The position numbers and the translations under genes are program-made. Below the pieces are notes generated by a model. The model had not been told where the DNA came from and did no database searches. It saw only the letters and a program-made list of their open reading frames with translations. A stretch of DNA of 64,000 nucleotides from Streptomyces sp. PsTaAH-137 (GTDB taxonomy: Bacteria; Actinomycetota; Actinomycetes; Streptomycetales; Streptomycetaceae). The DNA is taken from positions 186,001 to 250,000 of the forward strand of contig NZ_QLLY01000001.1 in assembly GCF_003259365.1 (NCBI RefSeq). The letters are read 5' to 3'. This document shows, piece after piece, positions 26,028 through 34,942 of this stretch (positions are counted from its first letter, which is position 1; each line of letters opens with the position of its first letter).

Positions 26028-28838
26028 TCACGCCATCTGCCGCCGCACCAGCTCGTGCAGCCGCCCGCCCGCCTCCCGCAGCAGGTCCTGCGGAGCGCCC
26101 TGCTGGACGACCCGGCCGGCGGACATCACGATCACCCGGTCCGCGTCGAGGACGGTCGACTGACGGTGCGCGATGACGATGCGGGTCGCGTTCAGCTTGC
26201 GGGTGCTGTCGATCACCGTGCGCTGCGTCTCGTTGTCGAGGGCGCTCGTCGCCTCGTCGAAGAAGAGCAGGCGCGGGCGCCGGATCAGCGCCTGCGCGAT
26301 CATCAGGCGCTGGCGCTGACCGCCGGAGACCGCGCCACTGCCCGCGATCAGCGTGTGCAGCCCCATCGGCATCCGCTTGATGTCCTCGGCGAGCCCCGCC
26401 ATCGCCGCCGCCTCCCACGCCTCCTCCTGCGTGAACGCCTCCGCGCCGCAGATGCAGTCGAGGATCGAGCCGGTCAGCGGCTGCGCGTTCTGCAGCACGA
26501 CCCCGCACTGGCGCCGCACCGCCGACTGGTCGAGGGCGGCCAGGTCCTGACCGTCGTACAGGACGCTGCCGTGCGTGGGCGCGTCGAAGCCGATCAGCAG
26601 GCGCAGCAGCGTCGACTTGCCGCAGCCGCTCTCGCCGACCACCGCCACGAACTCGCCCGGCCGCACCGAAAGCGACACGTCGTCGAGGACCAGCGGGCCG
26701 TCGTCGGTGTACCGGAACGACAGGCCGCGCGCCTCCAGGGCCCCGGTCAGCTCGCCCGGGCGGCCCGCCGCCTCGCGCACCTCGGGCTCCGCGTCGAGGA
26801 CCGGCCTGATCTGCTCGTACATCGGCAGCACGGCCGCCGCCGAGATGAGCGCGCCGGTCAGCTGCGTCACCGACGTCAGCAGCATCGTCACCGACGTGTT
26901 GAAGGTCAGGAACGCCGCCGCCGACAGCGAACCGCGCGCGGGACCCGCGAGCAGCATGAACATCAGCAGCGAACACAGCGGCAGATAGACGGAGTTGAGG
27001 ACCGTCGTCACGTTCTTGATGCGGCCCGCGCGCCGCTGAAGCTCCCGGCTGCGCGCGAACTGCTCGGCCCATGCCGCGTACGCGAAGCTCTCCGCGCCCG
27101 CCACCCGCAGCTTCGGCAGCCCGCGCAGGGTCTGGAACGCCTGGTTGTTGAGCCGGTTGCCGAGCTTCACCAGGCGGCGCTGCCAGCGCAGTTCCCACAG
27201 GCCGAGGGTGAGGAAGAGCGCCGCGACCACGGCCAGCATCGCGAGCGCGGCCAGCGCGAGCGGCACGCTGTAGACCAGCAGCAGGACGAGGTTCATCACA
27301 CCGATCGTCGTCGACTGCACCACCACCGGGCCGACCCCCGAGAGGAGGCGCCGGATCGCGCTGATGCCCATCGCCGCGCTCGCCAGCTCACCCGTGGAGC
27401 GCGCGGCGAAGAACCGTGTCGGCAGCCTCAGCAGACGGTCCCAGACGGCCGGCTGGAGGACGCTCTCCACCCGGCCCTCGACCCGTAGCACCGTGAGGTT
27501 CTGCACCAGGGTGAAGGCGGCCGACACGACACCGGCGACGACGACCGCGAGGGAGACCTGCGTGACGAGGTCGGTCTGCGCGTTCGGGACGTAGGTGCCG
27601 AGGACCTGGCCCGTCGCGATCGGCACGAGGGCGCCGAGGCCGACCGTCACCAGACCCGCGAGCAGCAGCCGGCGTACGTCACCGCCCATGGCCCGCATGC
27701 TGAACCGGGCCAGCCGCCACGGACTCAACTCGCCCTCGGGCAGCGGACGGTAGAGCAGGACGGCCCGCTCGTCGAAGTCCTCGGCGTTGTCCTCGCCGAT
27801 CCGGGTGCGGCGCTCGCCCGCCGGATGCACCGCCTCGTAGCCGCCGCGCCGCCACAGCAGCGCGACCGGCGCCCCGGACGCGGCCCGGAAGCCGACCAGG
27901 GGCCCCGAGTCCTGCCGCCACCAGTCGCCGGTCAGCCGCACCGGGCGGGTCCTGATCCGGGACGCGAGCGCGATCTGCTCGACCGGGTCGACCCGGTCGC
28001 TGACCGCGCCGCCGCGCCCCGGATCGACGAGCGTGATCCCCGCCGCGCGGGCCACCACCTTGCAGGCCGCGTACGTCGCGTCGACCCCGGCCTCCGCGCC
28101 GCGCGCCCGGCGGCGCTGCTTCCCGATGGAGGCGAGCAGCGTGCGGTCGGCCTGCTCGCGGACGGCCTCGCCCGCGCGGATCCCCGCGGCCGCCCGGTCC
28201 TCGTGGGCGCTCTCCATCCGCTCGATCCAGCGGTCGAGCGTCGAGAGCAGCCGGTACTGCTGGTTCACCATGCGCTGCCACAGGCCGCCGTCCACCAGCA
28301 GATCGGCGGCGGCGTCGGCCGCGTACGCGGAGCCGTACTGCACGCTGCCGGGGGAGAGCTGCGGCCACAGCACGTCCTCGTCGGTGACGGCGTCCTCGGA
28401 CACGCGGCCGTCCCGCCCGTTGAGCGGCGCCTCGAACAGCACCCGCTGCCCGCGCCCCACCCCGAGCGCGAACGCCTCCTCCAGCAGGCTCCACGCCATG
28501 TCGTACGAGCCCTGCGAGGCGTCGTAGGGCAGCTCCCGCAGCGGCACCCGGCGCACCGTGCAGCCCGCCAGCGGACGCCCCACCAGCGTGTGCTGGGTGC
28601 CCTCGACCGGGCCGAGCAGCAGCGTGCCCGGCTCCAGACGGCCCAGAAAGTGCCAGTGGCCCTGCGCCAGGACGTCCACCGCGAACAGGTCGAGCGCGCC
28701 GCCCGCGACGAGCCACAGCACCTGCGGCCCCTCCAGCGGCAGACTGCGCAGACCGGTGCAGTCGACCGGCGCGCCGAGCCCGCCGAACGCGGCGACGACC
28801 TGGTCCGACGTCGTGAACTCCGGTTCCGTGTACGTCAC
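26028..28838 (-). CDS. NHLM bacteriocin system ABC transporter, second subunit
   Basis: A 936-residue exporter. Residues ~1-130 resemble a degenerate cyclic-nucleotide-binding-like domain, followed by a ~230-residue helical region special to NHLM-type transporters. The membrane domain lies about 390-690. The ATPase domain follows, with Walker A GESGCGKST near 739, signature VSGGQRQR near 840 and Walker B LLFFDEATSALD near 860. NHLM transporters come as pairs, one with a C39 peptidase and one without; this is the one without. The GTG at 28838 lies one base from the stop of the partner gene, so the two are translationally coupled. The long N-terminal extension and pairing are what separate it from ordinary drug exporters. 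It ends 29 bases from the convergent lipase stop. Confidence 0.88.
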   Translation of the reverse strand: MTYTEPEFTTSDQVVAAFGGLGAPVDCTGLRSLPLEGPQVLWLVAGGALDLFAVDVLAQGHWHFLGRLEPGTLLLGPVEGTQHTLVGRPLAGCTVRRVPLRELPYDASQGSYDMAWSLLEEAFALGVGRGQRVLFEAPLNGRDGRVSEDAVTDEDVLWPQLSPGSVQYGSAYAADAAADLLVDGGLWQRMVNQQYRLLSTLDRWIERMESAHEDRAAAGIRAGEAVREQADRTLLASIGKQRRRARGAEAGVDATYAACKVVARAAGITLVDPGRGGAVSDRVDPVEQIALASRIRTRPVRLTGDWWRQDSGPLVGFRAASGAPVALLWRRGGYEAVHPAGERRTRIGEDNAEDFDERAVLLYRPLPEGELSPWRLARFSMRAMGGDVRRLLLAGLVTVGLGALVPIATGQVLGTYVPNAQTDLVTQVSLAVVVAGVVSAAFTLVQNLTVLRVEGRVESVLQPAVWDRLLRLPTRFFAARSTGELASAAMGISAIRRLLSGVGPVVVQSTTIGVMNLVLLLVYSVPLALAALAMLAVVAALFLTLGLWELRWQRRLVKLGNRLNNQAFQTLRGLPKLRVAGAESFAYAAWAEQFARSRELQRRAGRIKNVTTVLNSVYLPLCSLLMFMLLAGPARGSLSAAAFLTFNTSVTMLLTSVTQLTGALISAAAVLPMYEQIRPVLDAEPEVREAAGRPGELTGALEARGLSFRYTDDGPLVLDDVSLSVRPGEFVAVVGESGCGKSTLLRLLIGFDAPTHGSVLYDGQDLAALDQSAVRRQCGVVLQNAQPLTGSILDCICGAEAFTQEEAWEAAAMAGLAEDIKRMPMGLHTLIAGSGAVSGGQRQRLMIAQALIRRPRLLFFDEATSALDNETQRTVIDSTRKLNATRIVIAHRQSTVLDADRVIVMSAGRVVQQGAPQDLLREAGGRLHELVRRQMA

Positions 28839-28839
28839 T

Positions 28840-31065
28840 TCAGTGCTCCCTGACCAGCTCGGCGTAGGCTCCGCCCGCCGCCACCAACTGCTCGTGGCGG
28901 CCCCGCTCGACGATCTGTCCCTGGTCGAGGACCACGATCTCGTCGCTGTCGCGGACGGTGGACAGCCGGTGGGCGATGACGACGCAGGCGCAGCCGCGCC
29001 GCCGGATGTTGTCCATCACGACTTGCTCGGTCTCGGCGTCGAGGGCGCTGGTCACCTCGTCGAGCACGAGGATGCTGGGACGGCGCACCAGCGCCCGCGC
29101 GATCTCCAGACGCTGCCGCTCCCCGCCGGAGAAGTTGCGGCCGTCCTGCTCGACCCGGCCGTGGATCCCGCCGGGCCGCCGCGCCACCACGTCGTACAGG
29201 CACGCGTCGCGCAGCGCCTCCATGACGGCCTCGTCGGTGATCGAGGGGTCCCACAGCGCCACGTTGTCGCGGACGGTCCCCTCGAAGAGGAAGACGTCCT
29301 GGTCGACGAAGGAGACGGACGCGGCGAGCGCGCCGCGCGGAATGTCGTCCAGGCGCCGGTCGTCGATCCGGATGACGCCCTCCCAGGGCGCGTACAGACC
29401 GGAGATCAGCCGGGACACCGTCGACTTGCCGCTGCCGGACCCGCCGACCAGCGCGACCTGCTGCCCGGGCCCGACGGTGAGGGAGAAGCCGGACAGCAGC
29501 GGCTTGTCGAGCGGGCTGTACCCGAACGTGATGCCGTCCAGCTCCACCTGCCCGCGCAGCCGCCGTGTGCTGCGCACCTGTTCGGGCCGCGCGTACAGGG
29601 TGTCGACGGGGAAGTTCTCCACGTCCTTCAGGCGGGCCACGTCCGCGGCGAAGTCCTGGATGCGGCCCGCGACCCCGTTCAACCGGGTGATCGGCGCGGT
29701 GAACCGGGTGACCAGCGCCTGGAAGGCGACGAGCAGGCCCACCGACAGATGCCCCTCGATCGCCCGCAGCCCGCCGATCCACAGGATCAGCGCGCTGTTG
29801 AGCGTCGCCAGCGTCGGCGCGACGATCCCCAGCCAGGCGCTCGGCACCCCGAGCCGCTGCTGCTCCTCCAGCGTCGTCGCGTGCTGCCCGGCCCACTTGC
29901 GGAAGTAGCCGTCCTCGCCGCCGGTGGCCTTCATCGTCTCGATCAACTGAAGCCCGGTGTACGAGGTGTTGGTGAGCCGCGCCGTGTCCGCCCGCAGCTT
30001 CTGCGTGCCCGTCGCGCGCAGCCGGACCACGATCCGCATCGCCACCACGTTCAGCAGCGCGATCCCGACGCCGACCATCGTCAGCTGCGGGTCGTACGAC
30101 CACAGCAGCGCCGCGTACAGCAGCACCACGATGCCGTCGACTCCGGCCGCCGTCAGATCGCGGGCCAGCGTCTCGGCGACCGCGTCGTTCGACTGGAGCC
30201 GCTGCACCAGGTCGGCCGGGCTGCGCTGCGCGAAGAACGTCACGGGCAGCCGCAGCAGATGCCCGAAGAACCGCGCGCTGCTCAACGTGGAGGAGATGAT
30301 GCGGCCGCGCAGCAGATTCGCCTGCTGCAACCAGGTGAGGACGGCCGTCAGCGCCACCATCGCGCCCATGGACGCGAACAACGCCCCCAGCAGCGAGGTC
30401 TGATCACCGATCAGGAAGAGATCGATGTACGTCTTGCTGAGCGCGGGCACCGCCGCGCCCACCGCCACAAGCAGCAGACTCGCGAGCAGCGCGGCCAGCA
30501 TCGTGCCGGTCGTGCCGCGCAGTCGCCCGGGCAGCGCCTTCAGGACGCCGGGCCGTCGCCCGCCGGTGCTGAACCCGCCGCCGGGCTCCAGGACCAGGAC
30601 GACACCGGTGAAGCTGGAGTCGAAGTCCTCCATCGGCACGAACCGGCGCCCCTTGTCGGGGTCGTTGATCGACACCCCGCGCCGGCCGAACCGCCGCGTG
30701 ATGCCCTCGTACACGACGTAGTGGTTGAACTCCCAGAACAGGATCGCCGGACCCTGCACCTCGGCGAGCGCGGCGGGCTCCATCTGCATGCCCTTGGCGG
30801 TCATCCCGTAACTGCGGGCCGCCTTCAGGAGGTTGCTCGCCCGGGAGCCGTCCCGCGAGACGCCGCACGCGATGCGCAGCTTCTCCAGCGGGACGTGCCG
30901 GCCGTGGTGGGCGAGGACCATCGCCAGCGCGGCGGCGCCGCACTCGACGGCCTCCATCTGGAGCACGGTCGGGGTGCGCACCGTACGGCGGCGTTTACGG
31001 GGCGGGGGAGCGGGCCTGGCGCGGCGGCGGCCGCGGCCCGCGGGCGGGAGCGAGGTCGTCGTCAC
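28840..31065 (-). CDS. NHLM bacteriocin system ABC transporter with C39 leader peptidase
   Basis: A 741-residue processing and export protein. The C39 cysteine peptidase at residues 30-160 has all three catalytic residues: Cys42 (EAVECGAAALAM), His115 (FNHYVVYEG) and Asp135 (INDPDKG). It cuts after double glycines. A six-helix membrane domain follows, then an ATPase domain with GGSGSGKST near 543, FSGGERQRLEIARAL and VLDEVTSALD. The start is a GTG at 31065 whose last bases form the stop of the HlyD gene (GTGA overlap). The frame runs open farther upstream but only over the HlyD gene. Its expected substrate is the double-glycine peptide encoded at 32003. Confidence 0.92.
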   Translation of the reverse strand: MTTTSLPPAGRGRRRARPAPPPRKRRRTVRTPTVLQMEAVECGAAALAMVLAHHGRHVPLEKLRIACGVSRDGSRASNLLKAARSYGMTAKGMQMEPAALAEVQGPAILFWEFNHYVVYEGITRRFGRRGVSINDPDKGRRFVPMEDFDSSFTGVVLVLEPGGGFSTGGRRPGVLKALPGRLRGTTGTMLAALLASLLLVAVGAAVPALSKTYIDLFLIGDQTSLLGALFASMGAMVALTAVLTWLQQANLLRGRIISSTLSSARFFGHLLRLPVTFFAQRSPADLVQRLQSNDAVAETLARDLTAAGVDGIVVLLYAALLWSYDPQLTMVGVGIALLNVVAMRIVVRLRATGTQKLRADTARLTNTSYTGLQLIETMKATGGEDGYFRKWAGQHATTLEEQQRLGVPSAWLGIVAPTLATLNSALILWIGGLRAIEGHLSVGLLVAFQALVTRFTAPITRLNGVAGRIQDFAADVARLKDVENFPVDTLYARPEQVRSTRRLRGQVELDGITFGYSPLDKPLLSGFSLTVGPGQQVALVGGSGSGKSTVSRLISGLYAPWEGVIRIDDRRLDDIPRGALAASVSFVDQDVFLFEGTVRDNVALWDPSITDEAVMEALRDACLYDVVARRPGGIHGRVEQDGRNFSGGERQRLEIARALVRRPSILVLDEVTSALDAETEQVVMDNIRRRGCACVVIAHRLSTVRDSDEIVVLDQGQIVERGRHEQLVAAGGAYAELVREH

Positions 31066-31862
31066 GGCAGCAGCCAGTCGATCGGGCGCTGGGATGCGAG
31101 ATGCACGGCGCCGGAGGTCAGGGTCATGGAGGTGAGCGCGAAGGGCGGTCCGTCCTCGGTCGACCAGGCGTAACCCGACCTGGTTGAAGCGGACTTGGTG
31201 AGCCTGACGAGGACCGGCACGCGCGTGCCGCCCTTCGTGAACTGCTCTGCCAGCTCGCCGTCGCCGAGGAAGTCGGCGACCTGCCGACGTGTCTGCGGGG
31301 CGCGGCCGACGCCCTTCACCGTGCCGCGCAGCACCCCGTAACTCTGGGCGGCGGGCACGGTCAGGTCGACGGTCGCACCGGCCGGGATGTTCGCCGCTCC
31401 GGTGGCGGGCACATAGACCATGGCCACGAGCGGATCGCGGGCGGAGCCCGTCTTCTCCACGGTCGCCACGTCGGCGCCGGTGCGCACCACGGACCCGATC
31501 CGCGCGACGAGCGCGGTGACGCGCCCGGCGTCGATGGCCCGGACGGCGCGGTTGCCCTGCTCGGTACGTATCTTGAACAGGACCGTGTCGGCGGCGACGC
31601 GCTGCCCCTCCTTCACGTACACGCCGGTGACCTGTCCCGTCACCGGTGTCTGGAGCACGTAGCTGCCCTGCCCGTAGGTGAGGATGCCGCTCGCCTTCAG
31701 CGTCGACGACACCGAGCCGGTCACCGCCCACACGGACGCCGCCGCCATCACCACGACCGTGACGGCGAGCGCGATCAGCCCCTGCGGCCGGGCGAGCCGC
31801 ACCGGGAGATCGAGGCTCTCGGGTGACTGCAGTTTGGACAGTGCCTGTTGGCGGAACTGCAC
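31062..31862 (-). CDS. HlyD-type adaptor (membrane fusion protein) of the peptide exporter
   Basis: A 266-residue protein with a short cytoplasmic tail, one membrane helix (residues 28-48, LIALAVTVVVMAAASVWAV) and a small periplasmic-type part. Two lipoyl-like halves are recognisable (VLQTPVTGQVTGVYVKEGQ and VVRTGADVATVE), with a short barrel. It lacks the long coiled coil of Gram-negative HlyD, as expected for an organism without an outer membrane. NHLM-type operons carry such a protein as the third export component. The GTG at 31862 is preceded by GGGAAGA. It overlaps the peptidase transporter downstream and lies 140 bases after the precursor gene. Confidence 0.85.
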   Translation of the reverse strand: MQFRQQALSKLQSPESLDLPVRLARPQGLIALAVTVVVMAAASVWAVTGSVSSTLKASGILTYGQGSYVLQTPVTGQVTGVYVKEGQRVAADTVLFKIRTEQGNRAVRAIDAGRVTALVARIGSVVRTGADVATVEKTGSARDPLVAMVYVPATGAANIPAGATVDLTVPAAQSYGVLRGTVKGVGRAPQTRRQVADFLGDGELAEQFTKGGTRVPVLVRLTKSASTRSGYAWSTEDGPPFALTSMTLTSGAVHLASQRPIDWLLP

Positions 31863-31920
31863 GGGGGTCTTCCCTTACGTCGCTGAAGTCCGGGCGCGCG
31901 ACACCGTCGCCCGGACACGA

Positions 31921-31956
31921 CCCAGGGCCCCGGGACACGAGGTCCCGGGGCCTGGG
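31921..31956 (-). terminator. Strong hairpin between precursor and exporter genes
   Basis: CCCCGGGAC (31928-31936) pairs with GTCCCGGGG (31942-31950) around a 5-base loop. The stem extends outward to 31921 and 31956 with one bulged G. No T-tract follows on the minus strand. Placed between the peptide gene and the exporter genes on one strand, it could be a partial terminator giving more precursor than exporter mRNA, or a 3' stabiliser of the precursor mRNA. Confidence 0.6.
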
Positions 31957-32002
31957 GTGCGCGGCCCGTCAGGTGGGCGGCGCGATGATCCGGTGGATCG
32001 GC

Positions 32003-32218
32003 TCAGAGGCCGGCGACCAGACCCGTGACCGCACCGGTGTTCACACCGGTGAGGCCCTCGACCGTGTTGGTGAGACCGGCGACCGTGCCCGAGACCGGGA
32101 CGATGCCGTCGACCGTGTCGGTGACCTGGCCGACGAGGCCGCCGACGAGACCGCCGGAGACGTTGTCCAGCTCGGCGTCGGAAATCTCGAGGGTCTCGAC
32201 CTTGGGGGTGTTGCTCAT
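32003..32218 (-). CDS. Double-glycine-leader peptide, candidate bacteriocin precursor
   Basis: A 71-residue peptide. The 23-residue leader has the classic form EISDAELDNVSGG, ending in the Gly-Gly cut site of C39 peptidases. The 48-residue core is glycine-, valine- and threonine-rich with no Cys, Lys, Arg, Trp or aromatic residue. It is built of loose GL/TG repeats (VAGLTNTVEGLTG, then VTGLVAGL), looks amphipathic or membrane-active, and is close to neutral or acidic. Without Cys it cannot form lanthionines, though Ser/Thr could be dehydrated. ATG at 32218 is preferred to an in-frame ATG at 32239, as AGAAGG lies 12 bases upstream of it. The dedicated exporter genes follow on the same strand. 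No modification enzyme is visible nearby. Upstream bases 32219-32502 are AT-richer and probably hold its promoter. Confidence 0.82.
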   Translation of the reverse strand: MSNTPKVETLEISDAELDNVSGGLVGGLVGQVTDTVDGIVPVSGTVAGLTNTVEGLTGVNTGAVTGLVAGL

Positions 32219-32502
32219 GAGGAGAGCCGCCCTTCTCATAGGTATCAGAGGGTATTTCGCAAAACGCGGAAGGTGCCGTGATCCGGTGGCGCCGAATCCG
32301 TCGCCGTTCCGCGATGCGGTGGATCAAAGCACGTTGACGCGTCGCACAGCCAATCGGATGGTCGCCGGTCAGAGGGGATGTGCGAGCTCAATTGCCAAGA
32401 CGTGCAGGGCCGTTCACGAACGGGTGGCAACGCCTTCACATTCTTCACGGAGTGAATTGCGCACGGCCGGTTCGGCTATTCACCAAAGGGGACACCCGCG
32501 CA

Positions 32503-33231
32503 TCAAAGGGTTTCGTCGTGTGCATCGTGCAATGAATATTCGGAGGCCCCCGTGACTGCTCTGCGCAATCGCTGTGCAGGTTTCTGGCACGCCACCGCGC
32601 ACGCCGTGAGCACGGCCGGCGGCACGAAGCCCCACGGCGGTGCGGCCGTGTGCACGGCCACGGCGCAGGCGGCCCCGCCGACCACGGCCGCCAGGCGCGC
32701 GGCGGTCCACAACTGACCGGCGCCGCGCGCCGTTCCGTCCACCGCGCCGGTCACCAGGGTGGTGAGCGTGCCGGTGAAGTACGTGGTGGGCGCGCCCCCG
32801 GCGCCCGCGGCGACCATGGCCGCCGACTGCCCGCCCATCGCCACGGCGGCGGCCACGAGCAGGGCGATCCGCCAGTCCTCGCCGGGCCGCCCGCCGAGCA
32901 CCCCGGCCGCGACGGCCACGGCGGCGAGCAGCACGCACTGCGCCGCCAGACAGGCGACGACGGCCCCCGGCCACGGCTGCCCCGCGGCCCGCCGCCGCGA
33001 TCCCCGGCATGCGAGCGCGGCGCAGGCGGCGCCGACGACGTACCCGCCGAGCGCGACCAGCGGGCCGGTCACCTCCGACCCGTCGCCGCGCCCCGCCGAG
33101 ATCCCGAGCAGCACCAGATTGCCGGTCATCACCCCGGCGAACACGCTCCCCAGCGCCGTGAAGGCGAGCGCGTCGACGGCGCCGGAGGCCCCGGCGAGCA
33201 GCAGAAGGGCGAGCTGGGCACGTCTGTTCAT
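32503..33231 (-). CDS. YoaK/DUF1275-family membrane protein
   Basis: A 242-residue, mostly hydrophobic protein with about six or seven membrane helices. It shows the DUF1275 signatures: GAVDALAFTALGSVFAGVMTGN in two conserved pieces, and APTTYFTGTLTTLVTG in the second half. The family's role is unknown; members are often called permeases without proof. The ATG at 33231 opens directly into the first helix. It lies upstream of the peptide gene on the same strand, with 284 bases between, so a shared function with the peptide system (for example immunity) is possible but not indicated by the sequence. Confidence 0.83.
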   Translation of the reverse strand: MNRRAQLALLLLAGASGAVDALAFTALGSVFAGVMTGNLVLLGISAGRGDGSEVTGPLVALGGYVVGAACAALACRGSRRRAAGQPWPGAVVACLAAQCVLLAAVAVAAGVLGGRPGEDWRIALLVAAAVAMGGQSAAMVAAGAGGAPTTYFTGTLTTLVTGAVDGTARGAGQLWTAARLAAVVGGAACAVAVHTAAPPWGFVPPAVLTACAVACQKPAQRLRRAVTGASEYSLHDAHDETL

Positions 33232-33466
33232 GTCCCGACGGTAGGCGCCGCCGCACCGATCCGACGGGAGCCGGGGCGGGTGCTGCCGCGGCGGGTGCCG
33301 ACCGCCCCGCTCGCCCCGGGTGATCACGGCATCCGTGTCCTGCGTCCCCCAGGACCCGCTGATCTCGGCCGAACCTGTAATCGCCCCTGGTAGCAAGGGA
33401 GTTGGCGTGGTAGCTTCACCGGCAGTTCCCAGGGTGGAACCGACTTACGGGGGTTGGTCGGTGAAC

Positions 33467-34942
33467 ATGAGCACGCCACAGGAGTCGGGGGGCGTGTTCT
33501 TACGCCTGGTCTCGGTCCTCACCGATGAGCTGTGCGCCCTGCAGTGCGTGCGCGAGGCCCAGCAGCGATCCGTCTACACCACCCTGGTCTGCGACAGCCT
33601 CGGGATGCAGTGGTGGGAGCGGGGAATACCGGTGCGCGGGGAGATGGCGGCGTTCGTCCGCCAGGTCCTCCAGCACCGGGGCGGACAGGGATACGGGGCG
33701 CTGATCGAGGCGGTCGCGGTCCTGGAGGGACGCGAGACGGCCGACGCCCTCGACCGGCTGGTGCGCCGCGAGGTGTACGGGGTGGAGAGCCGCGCCGCCG
33801 TGGACCTTCCCGGAGTGTTCGACGGCGACACGCAGCGCAGGGCCTGGGACCTGCTGGCCCACGGATCCGTCCCCCGCCCGGTGCTGCACAGCGTCCTCTC
33901 CCGTGAACTGCGGATCGCGCTGCCCGACGGGGAGGGCGCCCTCGGCCTGTTCGTCCACCTGGTCGAGCAGAACGCGCAGCCGGACGGGCTGCCCCCCGCC
34001 CTGGTCCTCGTCGAGGTGGTCGCCGCCCTCGGCTCGCCCCAGGCCGCGGCTCTGCGCGCCTGGTCGGACGAGTGGGCCGCGTCCGCGGGGCTCACCGACG
34101 CGCTGCGCGAGCGGCGCGCCCAGACGGCGCTGCACGCGACGCCGGACGGCACGGTGCCGCGCGCCCTGGTCGTCATGGTCGACCCGGCACACGACGGCAC
34201 CGACCGGATCTATGTACGCCACTGGGTGAACGCGGCGGCCGGATTCTGGCAGCCGCGCGCCTTCGCGCCGGAGGAGACCACGCTCGACCGGCTCGGCCCG
34301 GCGGTGCTGCGCGCGGTGCGGCACGGCGAGGCGCAGTGGGCCGGGGGAGCCGAGGACAGCCCCGTCCACGTGGAGTTCGTCCTGCCGCACGCCCTGCTCA
34401 ATCACGACGTGGCGCAACTGAAGCTCACCTCGGACGCCTTCGAACCGCTCCCGCTCCATCTGCGCTTCTACGTCCATCTGCGCAGCCTCGACCGGATGCG
34501 CGTACGGGACGCCCAGCAGCGCAGGCTGTGGCACGACCGCTGGCGCACCTTGCAGGAGGCCCCGGCCGCGGAGACGGTCCGGTGGAGCGGTACGACGGAT
34601 CCGCTCGCCCAGTGGCAGGAGAAGCTGCACAGGAACCCCCGCGCGACGGGCGTCATCCTGCAGCACCCGGCCGAACACGGGCACGGCCTGGAGGCGCTGG
34701 TGGCGGCCCTCACCGAGGGAGTCGGCCTCGTCGTGTGGGACCGGCGCCCCGACATGCCCCAGTCGGTCGAGCTGCTGCGCCTTCTGCTCGGCCACAGTCC
34801 GAGTCAACTGCCTTTCAAGGTTCACCAGTTAAGGGTTCGTGCGGAGACGGAAGAGGGCGGCCGCCTTCTGGTGGGCAGAAGTATCGCGTTCCTTTGGGAC
34901 GACCCGAACCGCGTCGTCGACTGTGAGGAGATGCCGGCATGA
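33467..34942 (+). CDS. VMAP-type conflict-system protein with EAD2-like N-terminus
   Basis: A 491-residue protein. Residues ~8-100 look like effector-associated domain 2, a death-domain-like adaptor (LTDELCALQCVREAQQRSVY, then a GALIEAVAVLEG helix). Residues ~200-490 look like the VMAP-C domain that goes with vWA and MoxR proteins in the ternary systems described by Aravind's group. The C-terminus has VGLVVWDRRPDMPQ and GRSIAFLWDDPNRV, typical of that domain. It is proposed to recruit EAD-tagged effectors when the MoxR/vWA sensor is triggered. The ATG at 33467 is used; an in-frame GTG six bases earlier is possible. Its stop overlaps the MoxR start (ATGA). Confidence 0.75.
   Translation: MSTPQESGGVFLRLVSVLTDELCALQCVREAQQRSVYTTLVCDSLGMQWWERGIPVRGEMAAFVRQVLQHRGGQGYGALIEAVAVLEGRETADALDRLVRREVYGVESRAAVDLPGVFDGDTQRRAWDLLAHGSVPRPVLHSVLSRELRIALPDGEGALGLFVHLVEQNAQPDGLPPALVLVEVVAALGSPQAAALRAWSDEWAASAGLTDALRERRAQTALHATPDGTVPRALVVMVDPAHDGTDRIYVRHWVNAAAGFWQPRAFAPEETTLDRLGPAVLRAVRHGEAQWAGGAEDSPVHVEFVLPHALLNHDVAQLKLTSDAFEPLPLHLRFYVHLRSLDRMRVRDAQQRRLWHDRWRTLQEAPAAETVRWSGTTDPLAQWQEKLHRNPRATGVILQHPAEHGHGLEALVAALTEGVGLVVWDRRPDMPQSVELLRLLLGHSPSQLPFKVHQLRVRAETEEGGRLLVGRSIAFLWDDPNRVVDCEEMPA

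Noticed and set aside
31066..31938. Upstream extension of the C39 transporter frame
   Set aside because: It would fully overlap the HlyD gene. The GTG at 31065 overlapping the HlyD stop gives the family-typical N-terminus.
32025..32555. Plus-strand open frame across the precursor gene
   Set aside because: The double-glycine leader on the minus strand and its exporter genes on the same strand explain the region; the plus frame has no coding character.
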